A DNA stretch of 64,000 nucleotides from Spirosomataceae bacterium TFI 002. Its GTDB lineage: Bacteria; Bacteroidota; Bacteroidia; Cytophagales; Spirosomataceae. The DNA lies in the NCBI GenBank assembly GCA_900230115.1, contig LT907983.1:310001-374000 (forward strand), given 5' to 3'. The notes under the pieces are model-generated. The model was not told the origin of the DNA. It searched no databases and saw nothing but the letters and a program-made list of their open reading frames with translations. The position numbers and the translations under genes were made by a program. This document shows, piece by piece, positions 45,712-52,668 of the stretch. The number at the start of each line of letters is the position of its first letter. Position 1 is the first letter of the stretch.

Positions 45712-47175
45712 CTATTCCTTTTCAGCATTTATCAACTCTACAGCCTGTTTCATATAGCTGTCTTCAAACCTAAGGAAGTCTCCCCAAGTATGTTTCAATT
45801 GAACGTCTGGTTCTATAAAGAGTGAACTTTGGGCTGTATTCGGTAAGTAATGGGCAATTTTAAAATAAGGAATTCGGTATTGTACTTTGGTATTGGGCAA
45901 GGCTCCTTTATGCCATTTCCCTGCAAAACTCCCCCACCTCGTCCCTCCAGCTCTATCGCCTAAGTAGGTGGCCAAGCCTAATTCTTGCAATAAACTGATG
46001 GTATATACCGAGGCTGAATATGTTCCACCATCACCCATGACATACAGTTCACCATCAAAATGATGCTTTTTCGTTGGTTTATTTTTGGCTTTTTTGTCGC
46101 CCATGTCAACAAAGAATTCATCTCTCTTTTTATTGAAATAAACCCTTCCAACCACAGGAGCAATTATTCCGTAAAGGGGAAAAACACTTAAAAACGCTTT
46201 CTTTTTTACAGCCATGCTGTCTAGCATTTTATATTTTTCTTTTGCAAAATATCCCACTAGTCGAGAAATATTAACAATAGATCCTCCCCCATTCCCACGC
46301 AAATCCAAAATCAAAGTTTGAATTGTGTCCTTTTCAATCTGCTTCATTTTAGCTTGGAGCTTTTTCTTGAATTTTCGCTGGTTAATATTGAGTAGTTTGC
46401 CTTTTTCACTGAAGGTTGTGATATCCAATTTGGCAATTTTATTCAAGGAGTCTAAAATCTCGTAATCAAAGTTTTTCCGCAGCAACTTCGGATAACGAAG
46501 TTTAAAAACCTTTGCAATCTGTTTTGGTTCTTCAGTTTTGATATATTTTACAAATACTGAATCTGCTTTTACATATCTGAATTCTACTTTCATCGAATCC
46601 GTAATTGGCATCATTCTATTGAGAATATTTGGAAGCCTAACCACGGAATAATACCTTTTGGAAACATCGTTGTCATTATCAGTGGCATAAAAACTTCTTG
46701 CCTGATAAACCAGATCCGAAATTGGCTTATCCTCAATCTTCAAAACTTGAATGCCGCGTAAAAGTGTGGTATCGCTTGAGCAATTGTACGATATATAATA
46801 CGCTCCATCAAACTCTCTGTAAAAAAGTGGAAGTTGCTTTTTTTGCTTTTTTGACCAGTCTTTTGGCATTCCTGCTGAAGTATGCAAGTCTTTCACATCT
46901 GTAAGAATTGGAGAAATTACATCAAAAGCTTCTTGCGTATTAAGGCTATCCGTTATGTTATTATAAGCTTCTAAAAATCTACTTTGATGTGTAACTGAAT
47001 CTATGTAGGTAAAAGGTGCGGGATGAAAACGGAGCAACTTTTTGTTCAAGATCGTCATGTCTTTACGAACTTGCTCGGCAGTAAATTCCTTCTTTTGTCC
47101 AAAAGATATAACGTTGGCAAAGAGGATGACAAATCCAACCTGCGAACAGGCTTTTATAATTTTTCTTAGAGACAA
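45712..47175 (-). CDS. S41-family peptidase (tail-specific protease-like), exported, TTG start
   Basis: 487 residues. A hydrophobic N-terminus (about 12-26, VGFVILFANVISFG) suggests export. The C-terminal half has the S41 core: LILDLRGNGGGSI (about 285) and the catalytic serine region GDGGTYSASVYTISLLQE (about 385), then DRAGGTRWGSF. A PDZ-like part lies before the core. The start codon appears to be TTG at 47,175: a TGA is found nine codons upstream and there is no ATG in that stretch. A good promoter ends about 20 bases upstream. The substrate is unknown. Confidence 0.85.
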   Translation of the reverse strand: MSLRKIIKACSQVGFVILFANVISFGQKKEFTAEQVRKDMTILNKKLLRFHPAPFTYIDSVTHQSRFLEAYNNITDSLNTQEAFDVISPILTDVKDLHTSAGMPKDWSKKQKKQLPLFYREFDGAYYISYNCSSDTTLLRGIQVLKIEDKPISDLVYQARSFYATDNDNDVSKRYYSVVRLPNILNRMMPITDSMKVEFRYVKADSVFVKYIKTEEPKQIAKVFKLRYPKLLRKNFDYEILDSLNKIAKLDITTFSEKGKLLNINQRKFKKKLQAKMKQIEKDTIQTLILDLRGNGGGSIVNISRLVGYFAKEKYKMLDSMAVKKKAFLSVFPLYGIIAPVVGRVYFNKKRDEFFVDMGDKKAKNKPTKKHHFDGELYVMGDGGTYSASVYTISLLQELGLATYLGDRAGGTRWGSFAGKWHKGALPNTKVQYRIPYFKIAHYLPNTAQSSLFIEPDVQLKHTWGDFLRFEDSYMKQAVELINAEKE

Positions 47176-47200
47176 TTGTATCCTAGCTTTTTCAATAGTT

Positions 47201-47232
47201 CAAATATAGACTTTAGCCTTCAAACAGTACAA
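47201..47232 (-). promoter_or_regulatory. Promoter of the S41 peptidase gene
   Basis: On the minus strand TTG (complement of 47,230-47,232), 21 bases, then TATATTTG (complement of 47,201-47,208) match the Bacteroidota promoter pattern. Transcription would start near 47,196, about 20 bases before the TTG start codon. It is divergent from the nusB promoter. Confidence 0.6.
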
Positions 47233-47252
47233 CGGTTGAGCACGAAAATCAC

Positions 47253-47260
47253 TATATTTG
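47253..47260 (+). promoter_or_regulatory. -7 box of the nusB promoter
   Basis: TATATTTG matches TAnnTTTG; the start of transcription would be near 47,266, leaving a leader of about 22 bases before the nusB ATG at 47,288. The -33 element is not clear. Confidence 0.5.
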
Positions 47261-47287
47261 CAACAAATAAAGTTCTTTGTTTCTCCA

Positions 47288-48427
47288 ATGCTCAATCGCA
47301 GACAAATAAGAGTACGTGCCATGCAGTCGCTTTACGCCTATAAACAGGCCAAAGGGGCAAATTTCCAAATAGCTAAAGATTTCATAGCCGATCATTACTT
47401 ACCTGACCTCAACTCTATGGAGTATCAGGATAAGGAGAAATTAGAGGGAATGAAAAAACTAGCTCTTTCTATTTTTGAAGACCAAAATAGCATCATTCCT
47501 AGCGAAGATGAATTTGAAACTCCTTCAGAAATGAGACTGAATCTAGCTCAAGCACAACAGCTCTACACCGAAAAAAATAAAAGAGATTTTAGCTATTATA
47601 AACTGAAAGCTCTCAAAGAAGTAGATAAGGTATATGAACAATACCTCACCATTCTTCAACTTTTTGTTCTGCTTGCCAAAGAGGCAGAAGAGGATCCAAA
47701 GAAAAACAGCAAATCTCATCTTGGAAAAAACAAGATACTCATTGAGTTGGCCAAAGATGAAGAGTTTGAACACCAATTATTAAAAAGGTCTATCAGTTTT
47801 GATGAAGAGCCTGGTTTTGTAAAGAGGTTTTACAAAAATGCACTTTTGGTAAACAATAAGTACATAGAGTATTGCGACCGAGTTAACCATACTGGTGATG
47901 AGGAAATGGCTATTCTCAAGTACATGATCAAAAATATCATCCTCAAGCACGAAGACTCGGTCAACTTTTTGGAAAGTGAAAACATATACTTTACCGAAGA
48001 CAGAGAAACTTTGAGGTCAATGACGGTTCATACCTTCACTCCATATTTAGAAGCTAAACCGGTTAAGGTTATCGATCTAGACGAAGAGTGGCAAGAGAAA
48101 AAAGATTTCCTTTCTACCTTGTTCAATGATTGCATCCAGGATGAGGCTCAACTATTGAGACACATCATGCCAAAGCTTAAAAACTGGGATTACGATCGTA
48201 TAGCAGATACCGACAAGATCTTGCTTCGCATGGCACTTGTAGAGATGATGGAATACGAAACGATTCCAACCAAGGTGACAATCAACGAAATAATTGAAAT
48301 TTCTAAATCCCATAGTACTCCTAGAAGCGGTCAATTTATCAATGGTGTATTAGATACACTTAGTAAAGAACTTGTCGCCCAAGGAATTATTAAAAAATCG
48401 GGTAGAGGAATGTTAGATAATAAGTAA
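47288..48427 (+). CDS. nusB: Transcription antitermination protein NusB (long Bacteroidota form)
   Basis: 379 residues. The opening LNRRQIRVRAMQSLYAYKQA is the RNA-binding NusB start, but a long helical insertion follows and the rest of the NusB domain, with DRIADTDKILLRMALVEMM and GQFINGVLDTLSKE, lies at the end. The family form in this phylum is two to three times longer than in E. coli. It acts in the cytosol with NusA, NusE and NusG on rRNA operon transcription. A TTG codon at 47,258 extends the frame but overlaps the -7 box, so the ATG at 47,288 is chosen. It heads a run with the YtxH, DUF1573 and yajC genes. Confidence 0.92.
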   Translation: MLNRRQIRVRAMQSLYAYKQAKGANFQIAKDFIADHYLPDLNSMEYQDKEKLEGMKKLALSIFEDQNSIIPSEDEFETPSEMRLNLAQAQQLYTEKNKRDFSYYKLKALKEVDKVYEQYLTILQLFVLLAKEAEEDPKKNSKSHLGKNKILIELAKDEEFEHQLLKRSISFDEEPGFVKRFYKNALLVNNKYIEYCDRVNHTGDEEMAILKYMIKNIILKHEDSVNFLESENIYFTEDRETLRSMTVHTFTPYLEAKPVKVIDLDEEWQEKKDFLSTLFNDCIQDEAQLLRHIMPKLKNWDYDRIADTDKILLRMALVEMMEYETIPTKVTINEIIEISKSHSTPRSGQFINGVLDTLSKELVAQGIIKKSGRGMLDNK

Positions 48428-48452
48428 CTTCGTATTTTAAATTCTATATATC

Positions 48453-48776
48453 ATGAATAGCGGATCAAAATCATTTATTGCTTTTTTAGCAGGAGTAGCT
48501 GCAGGGGCTGCCATTGGAGTACTTTACGCTCCAGAAAAGGGAGAAATCACTCGAGACAAACTGGGCGAAAACTTGGGAAAATACAAAACCCAGTTACAAG
48601 AATTCATCGCTGATTTAATAGAGCGTGGAGACGAAGTAGCTCAAGAAATGGCCATTGGTAACGATAGCAAAGCTAAAGCAGACGGACGCAAGGTTGTAAA
48701 CGAAGCTCGTGAAAAAGCGGAGAAGCTACTAACCGATGTAGAAACTTTGATGTCTCAAATCAAATCAAAAGCTTAA
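48453..48776 (+). CDS. YtxH-domain protein
   Basis: 107 residues. A single glycine/alanine-rich membrane segment (about 8-26, FIAFLAGVAAGAAIGVLYA) followed directly by PEKGEITRDKL is the YtxH signature. The rest is an amphipathic, charged helix with a coiled-coil look. It is anchored in the inner membrane; related proteins are linked to general stress response, but no mechanism is known. It lies 25 bases after nusB and one base before the DUF1573 gene. Confidence 0.85.
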   Translation: MNSGSKSFIAFLAGVAAGAAIGVLYAPEKGEITRDKLGENLGKYKTQLQEFIADLIERGDEVAQEMAIGNDSKAKADGRKVVNEAREKAEKLLTDVETLMSQIKSKA

Positions 48777-48777
48777 A

Positions 48778-49206
48778 ATGAAAATTGCAATACAACTAGT
48801 AGCACTAGTATTATTGATGACAGCTTGTAGCTCTACTGCAACAAGTACAAGCGATGCCGAAGGTCAAGTTAACCTGAGCAATGCTGAGATTGAGTTTGAA
48901 AACAAGGACCACGATTTTGGTACACTAGAAGAAGGAGATGTTGTTACGCATTCTTACAAATTTAAAAATGTAGGAACTGATCCATTGCAGATCATGGACG
49001 TACAAGTATCATGTGGTTGTACCGTTGCCGCAAAACCAGAGATGCTGGTTGGCGTAGGTCAAGAAAGCGAAATAAAAATACAGTTCAATTCTCAAGGAAA
49101 AGTGGGAACGAACAAAAAATCTATTGGCGTTATTTCAAATGCCAAAAACAACCAAGAAGTCTTAAATTTTACTGCCGTTGTAACGGCTAAACCAGTAACC
49201 GAATAA
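48778..49206 (+). CDS. DUF1573 lipoprotein
   Basis: 142 residues. The lipoprotein signal ends LMTAC (C17). The mature part shows the DUF1573 pattern HDFGTLEEGDVVTHSYKFKN and VSCGCTVA, a small immunoglobulin-like beta-sandwich. It should sit on the periplasmic side of a membrane. Genes of this family frequently sit between nusB/ytxH and yajC in Bacteroidota, as here. Function unknown. Confidence 0.88.
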   Translation: MKIAIQLVALVLLMTACSSTATSTSDAEGQVNLSNAEIEFENKDHDFGTLEEGDVVTHSYKFKNVGTDPLQIMDVQVSCGCTVAAKPEMLVGVGQESEIKIQFNSQGKVGTNKKSIGVISNAKNNQEVLNFTAVVTAKPVTE

Positions 49207-49210
49207 ACAT

Positions 49211-49489
49211 ATGATTTTATTACAAGCAGGTGGATCAAGCAATTATTCATTCCTAATCTTAATGGTAGGAATGTTCGCTGTGATGTATTTTTTCATGATA
49301 CGTCCACAACAAAAGAAACAAAAAGAGCAACAAAAAATGGTGAACGAACTTAAGGCTGGTGACGAAGTAGTTACAGCTGGTGGTTTACACGGTAAAATAA
49401 TGTCTACAGATGATACTACGGTTACAATTTCTGTAGGTGGTGGAGCAAGATTGACTTTCGAAAAGTCGGCGATTGCAAAGAAAGCCTAA
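49211..49489 (+). CDS. yajC: Preprotein translocase subunit YajC
   Basis: 92 residues. One membrane helix (about 12-29, YSFLILMVGMFAVMYFFMI) followed by RPQQKKQKEQQKM and then GDEVVTAGGLHGKI gives the family signature. It associates with SecDF at the inner membrane. It is the fourth gene of the nusB run, four bases after the DUF1573 gene, and is followed by a clear terminator at 49,519-49,548. Confidence 0.95.
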   Translation: MILLQAGGSSNYSFLILMVGMFAVMYFFMIRPQQKKQKEQQKMVNELKAGDEVVTAGGLHGKIMSTDDTTVTISVGGGARLTFEKSAIAKKA

Positions 49490-49518
49490 AGATATTTACC
49501 TAAAAAAGCATTTAAGAG

Positions 49519-49548
49519 AGCCTTTTTCACATCGAAAAGGGCTTTTTG
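49519..49548 (+). terminator. Rho-independent terminator after yajC
   Basis: A 10-bp stem pairs AGCCTTTTTC (49,519-49,528) with GAAAAGGGCT (49,534-49,543), one G-U pair, 5-base loop, followed by TTTT. It closes the nusB to yajC operon. Confidence 0.8.
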
Positions 49549-49550
49549 CT

Positions 49551-49558
49551 TATATTTG
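49551..49558 (+). promoter_or_regulatory. -7 box candidate for the DUF721 to membrane protein operon
   Basis: TATATTTG fits TAnnTTTG and begins right after the yajC terminator, 22 bases before the ATG at 49,580. The -33 element would fall inside the terminator stem and is not clear. Confidence 0.5.
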
Positions 49559-49579
49559 GTAGAATTTACTTAAGGCCTG

Positions 49580-49882
49580 ATGAGTATAAAATCCCGTTCT
49601 AGCAAAGCAACACCGCTTAAGGAGGCGATTGATGATTTTTTGAAATCATTCAAATTAACTCAGAAGTACAATGAAACCTACCTCATTGCCTATTGGGAAC
49701 AGATTATGGGAAAGTCTATCGCCAGCAGAACTGAGAAGATTTTTGTAAAAAATGGTGTCCTATATCTCAAGATTTCGTCCTCTCCGCTCCGAAACGAGCT
49801 CTTTTTGGCAAAATCTAAAATGATCAAACTCCTCAATGAAGAAATGAAGAACGAACTTATAAGAGAAGTCGTTTTTATTTGA
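49580..49882 (+). CDS. DUF721 (DciA-like) protein
   Basis: 100 residues. The pattern PLKEAIDDFLKSFKLTQKYNE, YWEQIMGKSIASRTEKIFVK and SSPLRNELFLAKSKMIKLLN is that of DUF721, which includes the helicase-loading factor DciA. Small nucleic-acid-binding or replicative-helicase-associated role is inferred. It follows its own -7 box and precedes the Kir-type channel gene by 16 bases. Confidence 0.85.
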   Translation: MSIKSRSSKATPLKEAIDDFLKSFKLTQKYNETYLIAYWEQIMGKSIASRTEKIFVKNGVLYLKISSSPLRNELFLAKSKMIKLLNEEMKNELIREVVFI

Positions 49883-49898
49883 AACACCCCAACCATAA

Positions 49899-50858
49899 AT
49901 GGCTCACAAAAAGCAAAGCCTTGTAGAAAAAGAAAAGAAAAGGCAAGATTTTGGGTTTGGCACAAAAGCGACGAGTACGCAAGCTAGGCTCGTTAAAGCC
50001 GATGGGGATTTTAATGTAATTAAGCTAGGGCAATCATTTGAAGTAAAACTGAATCTATACCATAGACTCATTACCATGCATTGGTCTCGTTTTGTTGGGC
50101 TCATTTTTGCATTTTACATTCTACTCAATTTTATATTTGCTGTAATATACTATGCCATTGGTATAGAGCATCTCAATGGAGTATTTGCCCAAAATGGCCT
50201 TACTCAGTTTCAAGAAGCTTTCTTTTTTAGTAGCCAAACCCTTACTACAGTTGGTTACGGACAGATTAGCCCGACTGGCTTTCTCACCAGCATGATTGCA
50301 GCAATAGAGGCACTTTTAGGCTTAATGTCTTTCGCAATTATGACTGGTTTGCTGTACGGTCGCTTTTCTCGACCTACGCCATTTATCAAGTTTTCAAAAA
50401 AAGCATTAATAAGTCCTTATTTAGATACCAATGCACTTATGTTTAGGTGTGTAAATGAGCGAAGCAACCAACTCATGAATGTATCGGTAAGTATCATATT
50501 ATCTAGAAATGAAGAGGTTAAGGGCAATCTAATACGTAAATACTATACCCTGGATCTGGAGCGTGAAAAAGTAAAGTTTTTTCCAATGAGCTGGACGATT
50601 GTACATCCGATTACAAAAGGTAGCCCATTGTTAGGTCAAACACCCGAGAGCTTGGCTGCTTCCGATTCGGAAATAGTCGTGGCACTAGAAGGTACCAACG
50701 ACACGCTCTCTGACCCTATATACGCAAGACACTCCTATTTATATTCGGAGTTAACTTGGGGTGCAAAATTCCAGTCAATCCTCGAAACAGAAGGAGATGC
50801 ATATATTTTAAAAATTCAGGATATTGATAAATGTGAATCAGCAATACTAAATGAATAA
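49899..50858 (+). CDS. Inward-rectifier-type potassium channel (KirBac-like)
   Basis: 319 residues. Two transmembrane helices (about 64-86 and 128-152) flank a pore helix and the selectivity filter TVGYG at 117-121. The C-terminal 160 residues form the cytosolic immunoglobulin-like Kir domain (LMFRCVNERSNQLMNVSVSI). The N-terminus has the amphipathic slide-helix region LYHRLITMHWSRF. It should form an inner-membrane tetramer carrying K+. It overlaps the LD-carboxypeptidase gene by eight bases, although no functional link between the two is known. Confidence 0.93.
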   Translation: MAHKKQSLVEKEKKRQDFGFGTKATSTQARLVKADGDFNVIKLGQSFEVKLNLYHRLITMHWSRFVGLIFAFYILLNFIFAVIYYAIGIEHLNGVFAQNGLTQFQEAFFFSSQTLTTVGYGQISPTGFLTSMIAAIEALLGLMSFAIMTGLLYGRFSRPTPFIKFSKKALISPYLDTNALMFRCVNERSNQLMNVSVSIILSRNEEVKGNLIRKYYTLDLEREKVKFFPMSWTIVHPITKGSPLLGQTPESLAASDSEIVVALEGTNDTLSDPIYARHSYLYSELTWGAKFQSILETEGDAYILKIQDIDKCESAILNE

Positions 50859-51765
50859 GACATACATTTCACCTCCATATTTACGCGAAGGCGATAAAGT
50901 TGGCATTTGTAGTATGGCAAGTGCCGTAAGTGAAGAAGCTATAACTAAGGCTGTAAAACAGCTAGAAGCCAAAGGATTCGAAGTTGTTTTGGACGAAAAC
51001 ATACTTGCGTGGGAATTCAACTTCGCAGGTAACGACGCAATTAGACTCCATGCCCTACAATCGATGCTCGATAATCCTGAAATAAAGGCGGTATTTTCGA
51101 GCAGAGGAGGCTACGGAGTTTCTAAAATCACCGATGATCTTAACTTCGACAAGTTTATTGAAAACCCAAAATGGATAGTTGGTTTTAGTGACATTACTGC
51201 CCTGCATATGAAGATTCAATCTATTGGGTTTCAAAGTATCCATGGGCCAATGCCTAGTACATTTGGTTACAATCAGAATAGCTTCGATTTGCTAATAGAA
51301 ACACTTAATGGAAAAGTAGGCGAAATCATTACCAAACCTAATTCCCTCAATCGTACGGGCACCGCAACGGCACCAATTATAGGCGGAAATCTATGTTTAC
51401 TTGCTCACAATGTGGGTTCTAGTGGTGATTTCTCTTTCGACAATCACTTGCTATATATAGAAGATATAGGCGAATACGCATATAATATTGACAGAATGCT
51501 AGTTCAGCTCCAAAGGGCTGGAAAATTAAACAATTTGGCAGGATTGATAATTGGTGACTTTAGCGACGTAAGAGAGAATGACAGTCCATTTGGCAAAACA
51601 GTGGAAGAAATTATACTTTCTCACGTTTCAGATTACTCCTATCCGGTTTGCTTCGATTTTCCTATTGGGCATGAAAAAATCAACCTTGCTGTGAAAAACG
51701 GAGCCATAGCCACTTTAGAATCAAACATAAAACAATCAAAATTGACATATAATGACATCATCTAA
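50851..51765 (+). CDS. LD-carboxypeptidase (S66 family)
   Basis: 304 residues. The nucleophilic serine is in FSSRGGYGVSKI near residue 91, followed by GFSDITALHM and GGNLCLLAHNVGS; the glutamate/histidine of the triad lie in the C-terminal half (IEDIGEYAYNIDRML and DFPIGHEKI). It cleaves the L,D-peptide bond of murein tetrapeptides during cell-wall recycling, and MccF-type relatives act on peptide antibiotics. It overlaps the Kir gene by eight bases and the next membrane protein gene by 14. Confidence 0.92.
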   Translation: MNKTYISPPYLREGDKVGICSMASAVSEEAITKAVKQLEAKGFEVVLDENILAWEFNFAGNDAIRLHALQSMLDNPEIKAVFSSRGGYGVSKITDDLNFDKFIENPKWIVGFSDITALHMKIQSIGFQSIHGPMPSTFGYNQNSFDLLIETLNGKVGEIITKPNSLNRTGTATAPIIGGNLCLLAHNVGSSGDFSFDNHLLYIEDIGEYAYNIDRMLVQLQRAGKLNNLAGLIIGDFSDVRENDSPFGKTVEEIILSHVSDYSYPVCFDFPIGHEKINLAVKNGAIATLESNIKQSKLTYNDII

Positions 51766-52180
51766 AATAAAATCACTTCAAACAATCCATTTGGCTGTAG
51801 CTGGCTCATTATTATTTTTCGGAGCGGTGGTTTATTACTTACTTAATTATGATGGAGGAGCTATCACCGACCTTTCTCCTGATATATTTAGGAGAATAGT
51901 ACCTATTACCATCATACTTGGAATGACCGCAGCATATTACTTCAAGAAAACCATGCTTCGTACTGCTTTGGCTCAAAAGAATGATGAAAGCAAATGGGCT
52001 GCCTACCAAAAAGCCTTTATGGTAGAACTCGCCTGTCTTGAAATCCCTGGACTTGTAAGCATTGTTGCGGCTTTACTAACAGGTGAAACCAATTTCTTGC
52101 TCATAGGTATAGCTCTCATCGCCGTTATTCTATTTCGCCGCCCTACAGAACGAAAAGTAAGATTGGAATTGGGTGTATAA
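51752..52180 (+). CDS. Small integral membrane protein, unknown function
   Basis: 142 residues with about four hydrophobic segments (12-33, 48-64, 86-106 and 110-126) and a basic C-terminal tail RRPTERKVRLELG. The core resembles widespread small Bacteroidota membrane proteins with an AYYFKK-type loop after helix 2. It overlaps the LD-carboxypeptidase gene by 14 bases and is the last gene before the terminator at 52,229-52,259. No known domain is recognised. Confidence 0.7.
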   Translation: MTSSKIKSLQTIHLAVAGSLLFFGAVVYYLLNYDGGAITDLSPDIFRRIVPITIILGMTAAYYFKKTMLRTALAQKNDESKWAAYQKAFMVELACLEIPGLVSIVAALLTGETNFLLIGIALIAVILFRRPTERKVRLELGV

Positions 52181-52228
52181 TCCCATAGGGAAGCTTTGAT
52201 AAAACAAGTTTCCGCAATGCAATCCTAC

Positions 52229-52259
52229 AAGGTGAAATCTCAAATACTTCACCTTTTTC
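52229..52259 (+). terminator. Rho-independent terminator of the DUF721/Kir/LD-carboxypeptidase operon
   Basis: AAGGTGAA (52,229-52,236) pairs with TTCACCTT (52,248-52,255) around an 11-base loop, with T-rich sequence to 52,259. It is the main recognisable element in the 488-base gap 52,181-52,668 apart from the promoter at its end. Confidence 0.75.
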
Positions 52260-52592
52260 TTCCTCATAAGGCTGTGAGTTGAAAAAATAATATGCTTGAT
52301 TAGGTTCTGACATTAACATACACTTTACCATATTATGAAGTAAGTCATCTTGCATTGTTGTGAAGTCTCGACTTATATTATAAAAGAATTTAGAAATACA
52401 TAATCTTCATAAAACCTCTCTCACAGCTCTATTAGGGCCTTTTTTTGGTGTTATAAAAAAGCCAATCACACTTTTTAACATTTGATTTGGTCTACCAGTG
52501 CAACGCTTAACGCTCATACTGCATCTAATCAAGCAATCGGTGAATAAAACCATTTGTAAATTTTATTTACCACTTGTGTATTATCCAATACC

Positions 52593-52619
52593 TTGCATTG
52601 CATAATACTCATACCTTTG
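52593..52619 (+). promoter_or_regulatory. Promoter of the second TonB-type receptor gene
   Basis: TTG at 52,593-52,595, 16 bases, then TACCTTTG at 52,612-52,619 (TAnnTTTG). The transcript would begin near 52,625, giving a 40-50 base leader before the ATG at 52,669. Between 52,260 and 52,590 I see no gene, only AT-rich sequence and a weak hairpin near 52,437-52,463. Confidence 0.5.
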
Positions 52620-52668
52620 AGCATTCCTTAATTGGAAGACACAAAGCACTATTACTTAAAACACAAAA

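Noticed and set aside
52143-52355. 70-codon minus-strand ORF after the small membrane protein gene
   Set aside because: It runs antiparallel through the coding end of the membrane protein gene and through a clear plus-strand terminator hairpin; no family resemblance.
52437-52463. Second terminator in the 52,181-52,668 gap (GGCCTTTTTT with AAAAAAGCC)
   Set aside because: The stem is almost all A-T with a bulge and has no T-run on either side.
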